Position numbers and translations under genes: made by a program. From positions 1 to 64,000 of the forward strand of contig NZ_CABVQK010000003.1 in NCBI RefSeq assembly GCF_902499335.1: a DNA stretch of 64,000 nt, given 5' to 3'. Below, piece by piece: positions 1-9,158 of this stretch. The number at the start of each line of letters is the position of its first letter. Position 1 is the stretch's first letter. Under the pieces are notes generated by a model that did not search any database, was not told the origin of the DNA, and worked only from the letters and a program-made list of their open reading frames with translations. The stretch is from Burkholderia lata (lineage in GTDB: Bacteria; Pseudomonadota; Gammaproteobacteria; Burkholderiales; Burkholderiaceae).

Positions 1-44
1 AATAGATGTACTACGCTGTCTCAGGGTGGGTCAGATTTAGATGA

Positions 45-284
45 AATCGGTGGGTTAAGACTCGGTGGAAATCAACACACTATTTGGAGGCGGAGCACTG
101 CTGGTTCTTCTTTACCAACTCCACAGTAGCCTTAGACGACAATGCTCATTTAGGCATCAAATGGGCCTATGCAGTAAGCAAGCATGGGAATTTCAGTTTG
201 ATCCAAGACTTCTCCGACGATCCGGAACAGTTAAGAGCGTATTTGCTGACGATGTCGGATTATTTTGCACGCAATGGCCTTTAA
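45..284 (+). pseudogene. C-terminal remnant of a small immunity-like protein
   Basis: The frame is open from just after a TGA at 42-44 to the stop ending at 284, with no ATG; only a TTG at 84 could start it. The readable part contains WFFFTNSTVAL, then WAYAVSKHG and DFSDDPEQLRAYL, ending in SDYFARNGL. The aromatic strand followed by a helix resembles the C-termini of small immunity proteins of polymorphic toxin systems, but I cannot name the family. The stretch has lower GC than its neighbours and no ribosome binding site, so I read it as a 5'-truncated horizontally acquired gene. Confidence 0.4.
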
Positions 285-663
285 TTTCGATGGTCAGCCG
301 TGTCTCGGTCTGTCTCCAACATGTTGCTCAGGCTCCTCACGCGAATGACCACTACCGGAAATGGCAAACGTCGCCTTCGGGTCGAAAATGCCTATTCGCT
401 GAGCCTGACAGCAGACGTTCGGTGCAGATGCTCAGCCGAACGTCCGCAAGATGGCGTCAAGTCGACCTACCGCGGCCGACACGTGAACGCCTGCAAAGGC
501 CGAGCACTTGCCGCTCAACGCGTAGGCACGGGGCCACTGATATCCGGTTAAACAACCGTTGAGGCTGCGCGGGCTCCAACGGCGGTAGTGGATCGATTGA
601 TCGCCATGTCCTCCACGAAACAATCGACAACTTGGAACTATACTGGGCAACCTGGAGGCTTCC
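285..663. other. Intergenic stretch, no gene recognised
   Basis: Overlapping short frames exist on both strands, but none has a ribosome binding site, codon bias or a recognisable motif. The last 20 bases hold the strong GGAGG that serves the next gene. Confidence 0.6.
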
Positions 664-1467
664 ATGACCGATCACGACAGACTGCATCCACTACGTCCGC
701 TCCTGAAAAATTGGGTTTGGGAGCATGGTCGAATCGGGACTCGCTATCTCGACTGCGTTGATGGCGAAATCAGGTTTGACGAGGGCAAGAAGTCGCATTT
801 CGCGGCCGAGAAATATATCTATGTGCCCCTTGGCAAGGGCGCTGAAGACGATGCATCTGCGGAGGGGCCTGCGATCCAGGAGGCTGGACTTGCCCGGTTT
901 TTGCGGGCCGCGCAGTTGGGTACGCCGGAGGAAGCCGGTTCTGTAGCGGATGTCCAGCGCGCAGTGCAGGACTGCGTGGAGATTGGCCTGTTCAGCGCAT
1001 ATCAATGGGAGGCTCGAAAGGCGTTTGCCCGATACGCGCAGGAACCAATGTTCGATGACGAGATCCGCGCGGCGGTTGTCGACGACATCCGGCGTATTTA
1101 CGCCGGCATGCGGGAGCAACTGGCGCTGTACGATTTTAGTGTGCTCCACGGCTTGCCCATGCCGCTGCTTATCGGCGACACGCCCTTCATCGACTGGCGC
1201 GTGCGTGCCAGTCCGGCACTTCCGTTTGTATCGCTCCCGCTGGGACCTTACTGCCTGCTGGTAGGCGCGCCGTCAGGCAGGAAAAGTCGAATCGCCCCGG
1301 TCGCCTGGAAGGCCGCTGCCGCGATGGGCCCGTTGAAGGATCACAACCGCCAAATCGAGGAGCAGGCACATCTGTGGCTGGTGGCGACCACGGATGACCA
1401 ACTCGTCGCTGTGCAAAGCCGCATTGCTGCGGCCATCGGCTCCAGGCAAGGGAATGTGAAACCCTGA
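664..1467 (+). CDS. Hypothetical protein of 267 aa
   Basis: A GGAGG lies five bases before the ATG, giving a clear start. The protein is soluble, with no signal peptide or membrane segment. It has a charged N-terminal half and a C-terminal part running through LLIGDTPFIDW, PFVSLPLGPYCLLVG and APVAWK. The order of a ..DTPF.. strand, a P-L-G-P loop and a later helical tail is reminiscent of the C-terminal half of DUF4238-type proteins, but the usual N-terminal HYVPQ-like motif is missing, so this is only a possibility. It stands alone, downstream of a gene remnant and convergent with an alpha/beta hydrolase. Function unknown. Confidence 0.7.
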   Translation: MTDHDRLHPLRPLLKNWVWEHGRIGTRYLDCVDGEIRFDEGKKSHFAAEKYIYVPLGKGAEDDASAEGPAIQEAGLARFLRAAQLGTPEEAGSVADVQRAVQDCVEIGLFSAYQWEARKAFARYAQEPMFDDEIRAAVVDDIRRIYAGMREQLALYDFSVLHGLPMPLLIGDTPFIDWRVRASPALPFVSLPLGPYCLLVGAPSGRKSRIAPVAWKAAAAMGPLKDHNRQIEEQAHLWLVATTDDQLVAVQSRIAAAIGSRQGNVKP

Positions 1468-1723
1468 CCGAAGTTGATCTTAAGCAGATCGTCGGCGGTG
1501 GCTGAGTTATGAGCGGTAGTCCGTTGCCTCGTCGGGCGGTTACTGCCTGCAAATTTCGTCGGATCACCGGGTTTCCCTGTTTTGCTGTACGTTGCAATGC
1601 GGTAACGTTGCCATGCGGCCATCAACGGTCAATCGATAACACCGTCTAGCTCGTCAACAATCACTTCATACGCCACCGGAAAGTCTTCGCTAGCATTTTC
1701 GCTGCCTCGGCTATTGCAGGGCT

Positions 1724-2530
1724 CTACAATTGATCGATGAAACCCGCGATCACGCTCGTGACTTCCTGTGGCCATTCGAGGGACGGCAAATGCGCGGTCC
1801 CTGATATTTGGTGGAACGTCCCGCAGGCTACGTTAGTCGCGACGTAACGACTTCGCTCCTGAATGCCGGCCAGGTTCAAATCCCCACACGCGACCAACGT
1901 TGGCACTGATATTTCGCCCAACAGCCCGTAAGCGATCGGTGCGTCAGTGTTCGTGCCCGTCGGCGGCAAACCGAGCGCAACAACGTTCATCTCATCAAAC
2001 AACTTGCGAGCTTCACCCGTCACGCGGCCCTCAGGTTGAAGTGGACCATCAAGCCAGAGAGTCCTGCGAATCGCGATGGCCTCTTTAATGTCATGCTTCG
2101 CTTCAGCCGCCGCCAGACGTGTGATCAAATCTTCAACCCGCGTTGCATGAGTGATTTTCGGCGCGCCTGTCACATTCGGCGCGATAAGAACGAGACCGCG
2201 AACATACGACGAATACCGAAGAGCTGCGTCGAGTGCAATGCCTCCGCCTTGAGAACAGGCAACGAGTATCGCAGGGACCCCGCCTGCGACCGATTCCAGA
2301 ACGGCGATCAAATCTCCGACGGCAGAGTGGTCCTCTGCTTCGGCAACTGTTTCTCCAAATCCGCGTCGATCATAGGCGATAGCTTGGTGGCTAGCACCAA
2401 TTTCGCGCATCTGGTGGCGCCACATCCGGCGGTCCGCGACCCGAGCGTGCAAAAATACAATCGGTTCTCCGCTGCCGATGACTTGCGTCGACAGCATGGC
2501 ACGGCCTGAAGTAGTTATAAGGCTCTCCAT
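1724..2530 (-). CDS. Alpha/beta hydrolase
   Basis: This 268-aa protein has the order of an alpha/beta-hydrolase fold: an early VFLHARVADRRMW oxyanion region, YDRRGFG, a nucleophile elbow ACSQGGG with Ser in the expected place, an acid in CGDLN and a C-terminal GTAHLPS with the catalytic His. The first Gly of the usual G-x-S-x-G elbow is replaced by Ala. No signal peptide is present, so it should be cytoplasmic. The family includes esterases, lactonases and C-C hydrolases; substrate cannot be read from sequence. It is transcribed divergently from the DJ-1/PfpI gene starting at 2795, so the two may share a regulatory region. The start is the first ATG and has only a weak ribosome binding site. 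Confidence 0.85.
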   Translation of the reverse strand: MESLITTSGRAMLSTQVIGSGEPIVFLHARVADRRMWRHQMREIGASHQAIAYDRRGFGETVAEAEDHSAVGDLIAVLESVAGGVPAILVACSQGGGIALDAALRYSSYVRGLVLIAPNVTGAPKITHATRVEDLITRLAAAEAKHDIKEAIAIRRTLWLDGPLQPEGRVTGEARKLFDEMNVVALGLPPTGTNTDAPIAYGLLGEISVPTLVACGDLNLAGIQERSRYVATNVACGTFHQISGTAHLPSLEWPQEVTSVIAGFIDQL

Positions 2531-2794
2531 CGCGACCCGTCCTATGTCCGAGAATGTGCATGGTACACGCGGCGCTGCCTGTGAGTTTTCGCCGATGAAC
2601 GGCCGCTTTGCAAGAAACCGAGAGACCGCAACGGATCGATAACCGCCGATCCGGAAAGCACCTCTGACGTGAGAACGCGAAGTGCACCTTCTGACCTGGC
2701 CCTAGCGGCCGCAACAGTAAGTTTTCGGCAACGCAAATCCATTCATCCCGGCGATCTGGCAAGATGCATCGACAGACCTCAGCCAGGGCTCCCC

Positions 2795-3394
2795 ATGCAC
2801 ATCGCAATTCTGACCTTCCAGGGCTTCAACGAACTCGACTCCCTCATCGCACTGGGCGTACTCAATCGAATCAAGAAGCCTGACTGGCGCGTAACGCTGT
2901 CATGTCCGGAGCATTTCGTCACGTCGATGAATGGTGTGACCGTGCAGGCGCAGTCAACGTTGGGGGACGCATGCACGGCGGATGCCGTCATCGTCGGGAG
3001 CGGTATTCAAACCCGGGATGTCGTCAACGACGCGACGCTGATGGAGCAACTGAATCTCGATCCGACCCGGCAACTGATTGGTGCCCAATGTTCGGGCACG
3101 CTGGTTCTGGCAAAGCTCGGCCTTCTCGACAACATCCCCGCGTGCACGGACCTCACTACCAAACCCTGGGTCGTCGAGGCGGGCGTCGAAGTCCTCAATC
3201 AGCCGTTCTTCGCTCAAGGTAACGTCGCAACGGCGGGTGGCTGCTTTGCCTCGCAGTATCTGGCCGCATGGATCATTGCGCGCCTGGAAGGCGAGGAAGC
3301 CGCACGGAGTGCGCTGCACTACGTTGCGCCGGTCGGGGAGAAGGAAGAGTACGTCGCTCGTGCGCTGACGAACATCAAGCCTTACCTGCCGTAG
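2795..3394 (+). CDS. DJ-1/PfpI family protein
   Basis: This 199-aa protein starts MHIAILTFQGFNELDSL, the typical first strand of the DJ-1/PfpI fold, and carries the nucleophile-elbow motif GAQCSGTLVLA with Cys at residue 99. The Ala-Gly-Gly-Cys segment near residue 150 follows as in the family. Members are class I glutamine-amidotransferase-like proteins: isonitrile hydratases, chaperones, glyoxalases or regulator sensor domains. No DNA-binding domain is attached here. An ATG at 2669 in the same frame would add 42 residues that look non-coding, so I use the ATG at 2795, where homology begins. Its 3' end overlaps the convergent zinc-ribbon gene by 20 bases. Confidence 0.85.
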   Translation: MHIAILTFQGFNELDSLIALGVLNRIKKPDWRVTLSCPEHFVTSMNGVTVQAQSTLGDACTADAVIVGSGIQTRDVVNDATLMEQLNLDPTRQLIGAQCSGTLVLAKLGLLDNIPACTDLTTKPWVVEAGVEVLNQPFFAQGNVATAGGCFASQYLAAWIIARLEGEEAARSALHYVAPVGEKEEYVARALTNIKPYLP

Positions 3395-3752
3395 CTCGAA
3401 AAAAAGGAATGGCACTGTCTCCATCGCAGTGAGCCGGGTTCAGCAGTAACGCCGTGTTCCCGATACCGGCTTCTCCAGGGCGCCCGGTTGCCACGTCGTT
3501 TGGCTGCGGTGTGGAGGAGGGGGCGAGAATGTTTGACGACCCGTTCAGGCAGAGCCATTCGGTGATCCCGGTTTGCAACGGATCAGACTCCACCAGCCAG
3601 TTCGTATTGCAAAGACGACAGCGATACTGTCGCACGACTATTGCAGGTCGACCCAGCGGCCGCAATTTCGTTGGCTTGTGCAATTCCACCAGTTCGCGAT
3701 GTGCGACAGGATCGGAAGTCGCGTGCATGTTCGTGCAGGCTTCGCAACGCAT
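3375..3752 (-). CDS. Small CxxC zinc-ribbon-like protein
   Basis: The 125-aa protein has two CxxC pairs, MRCEAC at the start and YRCRLC about 45 residues later, followed by NTNWLVESDP and a conserved-looking EWLCLNG. The spacing fits a zinc ribbon. Between the pairs lies a basic, Pro-rich stretch (KPTKLRPLGRPAIVV). Such short double-CxxC proteins are common in Burkholderia as uncharacterised proteins. The frame extends upstream to 3842, but those 30 residues look non-coding, so I chose the ATG at 3752, which lacks a strong ribosome binding site. About 50 residues after the WLCLNG motif are of low complexity and may be a drifted tail. Confidence 0.6.
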   Translation of the reverse strand: MRCEACTNMHATSDPVAHRELVELHKPTKLRPLGRPAIVVRQYRCRLCNTNWLVESDPLQTGITEWLCLNGSSNILAPSSTPQPNDVATGRPGEAGIGNTALLLNPAHCDGDSAIPFFRATAGKA

Positions 3753-3991
3753 ATGCGTCAGCTTTTCGGGAACTCGTCGGCTCGAGGAGGCGCCTCGTCG
3801 CTCATGGCTCAAATGGTCCGCTGATTGCAACGTGATCGGCAATGCATCCGTCCCATGCTCGATTCAAGCGCGCTCGCCATCGCGACGTGTGTCAAGTTTC
3901 GGCCATAGCGGACACGCTGGAAGGTCATCGAAGGGACGTTCTCCTTCGCTGCGAGGCGAATGCGGACGATTGCGCGTCCCATCCGGATCAT

Positions 3992-5017
3992 TCAGTTTGC
4001 AACCGCCTTACCGGAGGCATCCTTGACTTTCGCTTTCCATTGCTTGCGGATTTCGGACACCACCGAATCGGGAAGCGAGATGTAGTCCAGCTCCGTCGCG
4101 GCCTGGTTGCCGTTGTGGAATGCCCAGTCGAAGAACCTGAGCGTTTCCGCACCTTGTGCCGGCTTCTCCTGCGTTGCGTGCAGCAGCACGAACGTCGCGC
4201 CGACGACCGGCCATGCGTCCTTGCCCGGCTCGTCCGTCAGGATCTGGTAGAACGACTTCGACCAGTTCGCGCCTGCGGCAGCGGCCTTGAACGTTTCCGT
4301 CTTCGGCTCGACCACTGTGCCCGTCGAGTTCTTCAGCGCGGTGTAGACCATGTTGTTCTTCTTCGCGTACGCCCATTCGACGTAGCCGATCGAGCCCGGC
4401 AGGCGCTGCACGAACGCTGCGACGCCATCATTGCCCTTGCCGCCCGTGCCCGTCGGCCAGTTGACCGTCGTGCCTTCGCCGATCTTCGACTTCCATTCGC
4501 CGTTGACCTTCGACAGGTAGTTCGTCCAGATGAAGCTCGTGCCCGAACCATCAGCCCGGCGCACCACGGCGATGTCCGTATCCGATAGCTTGACCTTCGG
4601 GTTCAGCGCGGTGATTGCCGGGTCGTTCCACTTCTTGATCTTGCCCAGATAGATGTCGCCGAGCACCGGTCCCGACAGCGTCAGTTCACCGGCCTTCACG
4701 CCCGGCACATTGACGACCGGCACCACGCCACCGACCACCGTCGGGAACTGGAACAGGCCTTCCTTCGCGAGCTCGTCATCCTTCAGCGGAGCGTCCGAAC
4801 CGGCAAAATCGACTGTCTTCGCGTTGATTTGCTTCAGGCCGCCCGACGAGCCGATGCCTTGATAGTTGACCTTGCCACCGCCGGCCTTCTTGTACGCATC
4901 GGCCCACTTTGCGTAAATCGGTGCCGCGAACGTGCTGCCTGCGCCGGTGATATCTGCAGCGTGCGCGCTGAGGGCTACAAGAACCAGGGTGCAGGGAACC
5001 ATGATCCGGATGTTCAT
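3992..5017 (-). CDS. pstS: Phosphate ABC transporter periplasmic binding protein PstS
   Basis: The 341-aa product has a Sec signal peptide (about residues 1-20, cleaved before [10 protein letters not shown]) and the full set of PstS motifs: [47 protein letters not shown] and [11 protein letters not shown]. These include the Ser/Thr/Asp residues that hold dehydrated phosphate. It would bind inorganic phosphate in the periplasm for the PstCAB permease. A strong AGGAGG five bases before the ATG at 5017 fixes the start over an ATG 39 bases upstream. No pstC, pstA, pstB or phoU lies nearby, so this is a solitary copy that must work with a permease encoded elsewhere, or act as an extra scavenging or surface phosphate-binding protein. 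Confidence 0.97.
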   Translation of the reverse strand: MNIRIMVPCTLVLVALSAHAADITGAGSTFAAPIYAKWADAYKKAGGGKVNYQGIGSSGGLKQINAKTVDFAGSDAPLKDDELAKEGLFQFPTVVGGVVPVVNVPGVKAGELTLSGPVLGDIYLGKIKKWNDPAITALNPKVKLSDTDIAVVRRADGSGTSFIWTNYLSKVNGEWKSKIGEGTTVNWPTGTGGKGNDGVAAFVQRLPGSIGYVEWAYAKKNNMVYTALKNSTGTVVEPKTETFKAAAAGANWSKSFYQILTDEPGKDAWPVVGATFVLLHATQEKPAQGAETLRFFDWAFHNGNQAATELDYISLPDSVVSEIRKQWKAKVKDASGKAVAN

Positions 5018-5068
5018 GAAACGCCTCCTGTCTGCTGTCGGCATGCTGGCCTGCAAGCTGGCCTCGGT

Positions 5069-5335
5069 TTAGAAGTCTGACTGGTCGAGTGGGATCCGCC
5101 GGCCGTCTTTCGGCAACGTCTGTCGGTTGACCGCGGCAGTGATCTTCTCTCGGTTGCTTTCAAACACGGTGAGCAATTGCGTGGGTGGAGCAGTCTCTGC
5201 GCCGCGCATTTCTCGCATGACGTCCGCCGAGAACTTGATTGCAACGTATCCCCAACCGGGGCCGCAAGAAGCGAGCGACCGGCTTGGATCGTCACCGACG
5301 ATCGGGTAGGTCAGACAAGTGGCGGATTCCGTCAT
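5069..5335 (-). CDS. DUF1488-like small protein (1)
   Basis: This 88-aa soluble protein carries a pattern I associate with DUF1488: a V-x-F-S-A strand (GYVAIKFSADVM), a central helix, then LLTVFESNREKIT and a final IPLDQSDF. No function is known for the family. It lies 51 bases upstream of pstS on the same strand, so the two may be co-transcribed. An in-frame TTG at 5347 is possible, but the ATG at 5335 is more likely. A second protein of the same pattern is encoded at 5849-6163 on the other strand. Confidence 0.65.
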   Translation of the reverse strand: MTESATCLTYPIVGDDPSRSLASCGPGWGYVAIKFSADVMREMRGAETAPPTQLLTVFESNREKITAAVNRQTLPKDGRRIPLDQSDF

Positions 5336-5430
5336 CGTGCGCGGCAAGCGGTCTCACATCGAACGGTGATAGGAGTATTGCAGCCGGCTGTGAAAACTCA
5401 AGGACAGTGCAGCTGCTCGATCCGCCAAGT

Positions 5431-5646
5431 TCAATGTACGTCACTTGCGGCGATGGCGGCCAACGCTCGGTCGCCGTCGCGTTGGGCGGTGTCTTCAGTG
5501 GAAAAGATGTCGGTACTGAATGCGATCAGTTTGAAGCCGGACCCGGCGGAGCGAGGCACCGTGATGCCCCAGTGCCAGCCGCCATCTTGCTGGAACACAT
5601 GGAGGGCCGGGGGCGCCTGGCTTAGTGCGGGTGAAGAAGTCGTCAT
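5431..5646 (-). CDS. Hypothetical 71-aa protein
   Basis: A GGGAGAG lies before the ATG at 5646. The protein has a W-x-W-G-I-T-V-P strand, GFKLIAFS, and a helix starting F-S-T-E-D-T-A-Q-R-D-G-D-R-A. The closing pattern of F-x-T-E...A..D-G..A..x-I is common in small Burkholderia proteins of unknown function that resemble a single alpha/beta repeat. It is soluble, with no cysteine pairs. It is on the same strand as the DUF1488-like gene and pstS and lies 95 bases upstream, so it may begin the transcript. Confidence 0.6.
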   Translation of the reverse strand: MTTSSPALSQAPPALHVFQQDGGWHWGITVPRSAGSGFKLIAFSTDIFSTEDTAQRDGDRALAAIAASDVH

Positions 5647-5848
5647 GGCGTGCTCTCCCGTCATGGGGCGACTGCGAGGCAACTACGTCGAACGTGCGAA
5701 TTCAGTCTACGGACACTTTTGCTGCGGCGCAATATCCGGGTTTCTAGAAAATGGCAATGTGTGAATCGCCACAATTTTGAAATACAAATATGCAACGTGC
5801 GGGATGGCTGGCATATTGATGTGACGATTAGGATTTCTTGGAGGCTTT

Positions 5849-6163
5849 ATGGATCGCAGTTCGCTTGTGTGGGCGGGGGTGCCGCATAGCAGCGATGGCG
5901 TCGTGTTTCAGATTCGGATCGGCCGTGGACTTCAGCGATTTCATATTGCCCGGTTTATTCTCGAGAAGGCATGCGACCTTGAGCGACTGGCATCTGACGC
6001 GCGACAGCTCGAATGCTTTTACGAGCATTTGGCTCCGATCCTGGCGGTTGCGCGCAAGACGCGCTCAAAGGCGAAGGCCGATACGGTCTCGCTGAATGTT
6101 TCGGATTTTGGTCGAACGGGGAACGCGCGAGGCGAGCAGAGGACTTGGGCGGTGATGCGGTGA
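5849..6163 (+). CDS. DUF1488-like small protein (2)
   Basis: A GGAGG seven bases before the ATG supports this start. The 104-aa protein has GVVFQIRIGRGLQRFHI, a middle helix, then QLECFYEHLAPILAVARK and VSLNVSDFG. Strand, helix, F-x-x-H/N-x-x-x-I helix and closing V-x-L-x-x-x-D-F match the layout of the protein at 5069-5335, so I think both are DUF1488-like. The last 20 residues after SDFG are probably unstructured. The flanking DNA at 5700-5850 is AT-rich for this genome and may hold the promoter. Function unknown. Confidence 0.6.
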   Translation: MDRSSLVWAGVPHSSDGVVFQIRIGRGLQRFHIARFILEKACDLERLASDARQLECFYEHLAPILAVARKTRSKAKADTVSLNVSDFGRTGNARGEQRTWAVMR

Positions 6164-6250
6164 GCGCCGTAGGGCGGTTGAGAGGGCGGAGTGCTCGGTC
6201 TCGGAACGGGCGAGCGTAGGGCTTGGCGTAACTTCACACGTTGCGTCTTG

Positions 6251-6544
6251 TCAGGTGCGGCGCAGGTACTGCTGCATGGTTGGTGTGATGTGCGGGCTTG
6301 CGCGTAGTCTCGTGATCGAGTCTTGCGATGAAAGGGCGTCGCTCAATGACCGCGCACCCAAGAATGAAAAACGCTGGCCGGTGAACTGGCCAGCAAAGTG
6401 GTCCTGGCGATCCGAGGGTGAGGTGTGCCAGAACCAAAGGCACTGAACGGCGTGCGCGTGCAGCCAGCCGGGCATGTCGAACAATCGGTCCCGAAAATCG
6501 GGGTTGTTCCGGCTCGAGCTCGCGCAACGATCTGTGATCGCAGT
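6251..6544 (-). pseudogene. Open in-frame extension after the 6545-6949 gene
   Basis: Directly after the TAA that ends the gene at 6545-6949, the same frame stays open for about 97 codons to a stop at 6251. It reads through NNPDFRDRLFDMPGWLHAHA and LWFWHTSPSDRQDHFAGQF to ITPTMQQYLRR, which looks like real protein. It has no ATG of its own near the start (a TTG at 6484 is the best) and no ribosome binding site. It may be a separate small gene, or the tail of a longer gene that acquired a nonsense codon. No family recognised. Confidence 0.3.
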
Positions 6545-6949
6545 TTAGGCTAGGCTAGCGGATGCGACCAGACGTGCACTCACGCGTGGAAACTTGAAGG
6601 CATCGTCGGGCTTTTTCGGTACGTCCCATGTTGCGATCATCGCGTCAGTCGGCAGATAGTCAGGATCGGCCGACGCGACCCCGGCCCACACGCCTCGAGA
6701 CACCTGTCTGCCATGGAGATAAAAGTGCAGCGCCCGGCCAGCGCGGTCGCAAATACACCTGATTCTCTCCACCGATTGGCCCAATCCTCTAATTCGCGCG
6801 ATTTGGTTGCGATCCAGCTCGAACATGGCACTCATCACCCCGTCACAATCGACAATGGCGATCATGTTGCTGTCATCAGTCAACGCCCACGCCGGATGCG
6901 GCGTGCCTAAGCGGAGCATAAAATAATCTGCAGATTCAGAACCAACCAT
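6545..6949 (-). CDS. Hypothetical protein of 134 aa
   Basis: A GGAG eight bases before the ATG gives a good start. The product is soluble and mixed alpha/beta: YFMLRLGTPHPAW and DSNMIAIVDCDGVMSAMFELD, then a helix, then RALHFYLHGRQVSRGVWAG and a Pro-containing loop ending in MIATWDVPK. No signal peptide or known motif is visible. It may belong with the open frame that follows it without a frame change (6251-6544), in which case the TAA at 6545-6547 would be a premature stop. Function unknown. Confidence 0.6.
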   Translation of the reverse strand: MVGSESADYFMLRLGTPHPAWALTDDSNMIAIVDCDGVMSAMFELDRNQIARIRGLGQSVERIRCICDRAGRALHFYLHGRQVSRGVWAGVASADPDYLPTDAMIATWDVPKKPDDAFKFPRVSARLVASASLA

Positions 6950-7123
6950 ACTGTTTCTCCTGCAAAAGATCCGTCGTTCTACTAACTGAAGATCAATGAG
7001 AGCGAACGTTCATCCAATCCTGTTCGCCTCGCCGTACCTGGATGCTCGAGTGGATGTGCCCCAGCGCCCTGCAATGGGCGGGCGCACCGCTGAAACGCGC
7101 TGCGCCCATAGCATCCGAAGCAC

Positions 7124-8362
7124 CTACACGCTTGCCTGACGAGTCACGGTTTCCGCGGCGATACTGTCCGAACCGGAAAGTCTCACCGCAACAGCAGCTC
7201 CCGCCGTACTCCCGTAGACGTTGAGGGCGGTTCTCCCCATGTCGAAAAAGGCGTCGACGCCCAAAAGCAGCAGCACCGCATCGGCCGGCAACCCGATCGA
7301 CGTCAGAACGATGGTGATGGCTACGATCGCCCCGGAGGGCACGTTTGCTGCTCCGTCGATGGTGATGATCGTCAAGATCAAAATCGTAATCGCCAGCGGC
7401 CAGGACCAGGCAAGGTGATAGGCGTCGGCCAGATAGCCGACCGCAAGGGCCGTATAGAGGACCGCACCGTCGCGATTGAAAATATATGCGAGAGGCAAAA
7501 TCGTGGACGCCACGCCGTAGGGAACGCCCAATTCAACCAGCTTCTTCAGGTGCAACGGGTATGTGATTTCAGACGAACGCGTCGTGAAACCAAGGATCAG
7601 GGGTTCCTTCACCTTCCTGAGCACGGCGAGAGGCGACTGACCGGCGACGCGAATGACGATGGTGAGTACAACCGCCAGGATCGCCATGCCGAGATAGGCC
7701 ACGCCCAGAAGCTCGATCAGCGAGTGCGCGCCGGCAAAGCCCTTGGCTGACAACAGCTGCGCGATCGCGGCGAAGATCGCGAGCGGCGACCATGCGATCA
7801 CCCACTGGGTCATCTTGAACAGTCCCGACAGCAGCGCCTCGAAAACGGCAATCGCAGGCTCGGCACGCTCCGGGGCAGCCGCCAATGCTGCACCGAAAAT
7901 GACGCCGAAAACGAGTACTGGGAGCGAATTCCCTGCAGCGAGCGCAGCGACGATGTTTGCCGGGATCAAGTCAACGAGAAATTTCGTCCAGTCGATGCTG
8001 GACGCGAGTGCCGTGGGCATCGATCCAGAGTGAACGATGCTCGCACCGAGACCCGGTCGAAATGCAAAGTTGAGCAGCAGGCCGAGCGATGCAGCCAGGC
8101 CCGTCATGAAAACGAAGAAGACGATACTGGACAGTGTGACTTTTCCAAGCCGCTCGCGAAGTCGGCCCGCACGAAAGACCCCGACCGTGACCGACAGGAA
8201 GATCAACGGCATGACGACCATCTTGATCGCGTGGCCGAACATCGCGCTTAGAAAGCCCAGCTTCGCTGCAAAGCCAGGAGCAAACACGCCGCAAGCGACG
8301 CCCAGGACAAGCCCGCCAAGCATTTGCATCGGGAGGGAAAGCCCCTTATTTTTCGTGTTCAT
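7124..8362 (-). CDS. Dicarboxylate/amino-acid:cation symporter (DAACS family)
   Basis: The 412-aa inner-membrane protein has the GltP/DctA layout: eight hydrophobic helices, an early MVVMPLIFLSVTVG motif, a re-entrant loop TTRSSEITYPL around residues 257-267, NRDGAVLY in TM7 and a final FFDMGRTALNVYG. The family takes up glutamate, aspartate, succinate, fumarate or malate with H+ or Na+. The motifs depart from consensus: the Ser-rich loop is TRSSEITYP rather than TSSSxATLP, and NMDGT is NRDGA. Substrate preference may therefore differ from DctA. Its start overlaps the end of the GntR gene by 17 bases, so regulator and transporter are translated from one message. Confidence 0.9.
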   Translation of the reverse strand: MNTKNKGLSLPMQMLGGLVLGVACGVFAPGFAAKLGFLSAMFGHAIKMVVMPLIFLSVTVGVFRAGRLRERLGKVTLSSIVFFVFMTGLAASLGLLLNFAFRPGLGASIVHSGSMPTALASSIDWTKFLVDLIPANIVAALAAGNSLPVLVFGVIFGAALAAAPERAEPAIAVFEALLSGLFKMTQWVIAWSPLAIFAAIAQLLSAKGFAGAHSLIELLGVAYLGMAILAVVLTIVIRVAGQSPLAVLRKVKEPLILGFTTRSSEITYPLHLKKLVELGVPYGVASTILPLAYIFNRDGAVLYTALAVGYLADAYHLAWSWPLAITILILTIITIDGAANVPSGAIVAITIVLTSIGLPADAVLLLLGVDAFFDMGRTALNVYGSTAGAAVAVRLSGSDSIAAETVTRQASV

Positions 8363-9008
8363 GCCGCGCCTTTAGTAGTTTTATCCGTGCGGGAGTACCG
8401 TCAACAATGTGATTCCACATATGCTGACGCGCAAGCTCGCCGTCGTTTGCTTCGATTGCGTGAAAGATTCGCAGATGCTCGATCGTGCCGCGCCGAACGG
8501 TTTCGGCGTCGCTACGCGGGAGTTCGTTCAGGGCCAGGGTTTGGGCCCGCAATAGACCATACGCCGATGAGATTCGCGCGTTCCTTGCGGCGGCAAACAA
8601 CGCTTGATGAAATACCCAACCGACACGTTGCTCGAGCATGATGTCCGCGACGTCCTGGTCAATCAGCTCCCGCATTTTCTCTGCCGCCTCGCGAAGGCCT
8701 GCCGTTACTCCCGACCTGGCTGCAAGAAACGCGGCTGTACTCTCGAGGGCCAGCCGCATTTCAAAAATTTCGCGGAGATCGCTCGTCGTCGGCGATGCGA
8801 CATAGGTCCCACTCTTTTCGATTACGACGACCAGCCCTTCGGACTCAAGCAAATGCAATGCGCTGCGCACGGGCATTTGACCGAAGCCAAGTTCGTCCGA
8901 CAGGCCTCGATGGGATACTTTCTGCCCAGGCGCAAGGCGGCCGTCAAAGATCCTCAATCGGATCTCGTCGTAGGCAAGCTCTGCATCTGTCGAGACTTTC
9001 GACGTCAT
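8346..9008 (-). CDS. GntR-family regulator, FCD (FadR) subfamily
   Basis: The 220-aa protein has an N-terminal winged helix (about residues 10-75) with PGQKVSHRGLSDELG and PVRSALHLLESEGLV. A helical FCD ligand domain follows, whose metal/ligand residues appear in FEMRLALE, VFHQALFAAARN, EHLRIFHAI and ARQHMWNHI. Such proteins usually repress uptake or catabolism genes and are released by a small organic acid. It sits directly upstream of, and overlaps, the DAACS symporter gene, so the ligand is probably a carboxylate or amino acid carried by that transporter. The start codon is the first ATG, with a weak ribosome binding site. Confidence 0.92.
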   Translation of the reverse strand: MTSKVSTDAELAYDEIRLRIFDGRLAPGQKVSHRGLSDELGFGQMPVRSALHLLESEGLVVVIEKSGTYVASPTTSDLREIFEMRLALESTAAFLAARSGVTAGLREAAEKMRELIDQDVADIMLEQRVGWVFHQALFAAARNARISSAYGLLRAQTLALNELPRSDAETVRRGTIEHLRIFHAIEANDGELARQHMWNHIVDGTPARIKLLKARHEHEK

Positions 9009-9158
9009 CTGTGATCGCAGTTAGCGTATGATTGGAAAAGAAAAGACGGATAGGAAATTACCCTTACTGGTAACGCCCGGCAACTGCTATTTTTGCGAGT
9101 GGCTTTGCCGCAAGAAAACCGGAAGAAAATCCGCGTCACGAAGAGAGTTGACAATTAG

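Noticed and set aside
5018..5068. Two CTGTC repeats upstream of pstS, considered as a Pho box
   Set aside because: The repeats are 7 bases apart, not the 11-base period of PhoB sites.
6530..9022. The 16-base string ATCTGTGATCGCAGTT at 6530-6545 and 9007-9022
   Set aside because: One repeated 16-mer in 64 kb can occur by chance, and only the second copy is at a regulator start; too weak to call an operator.
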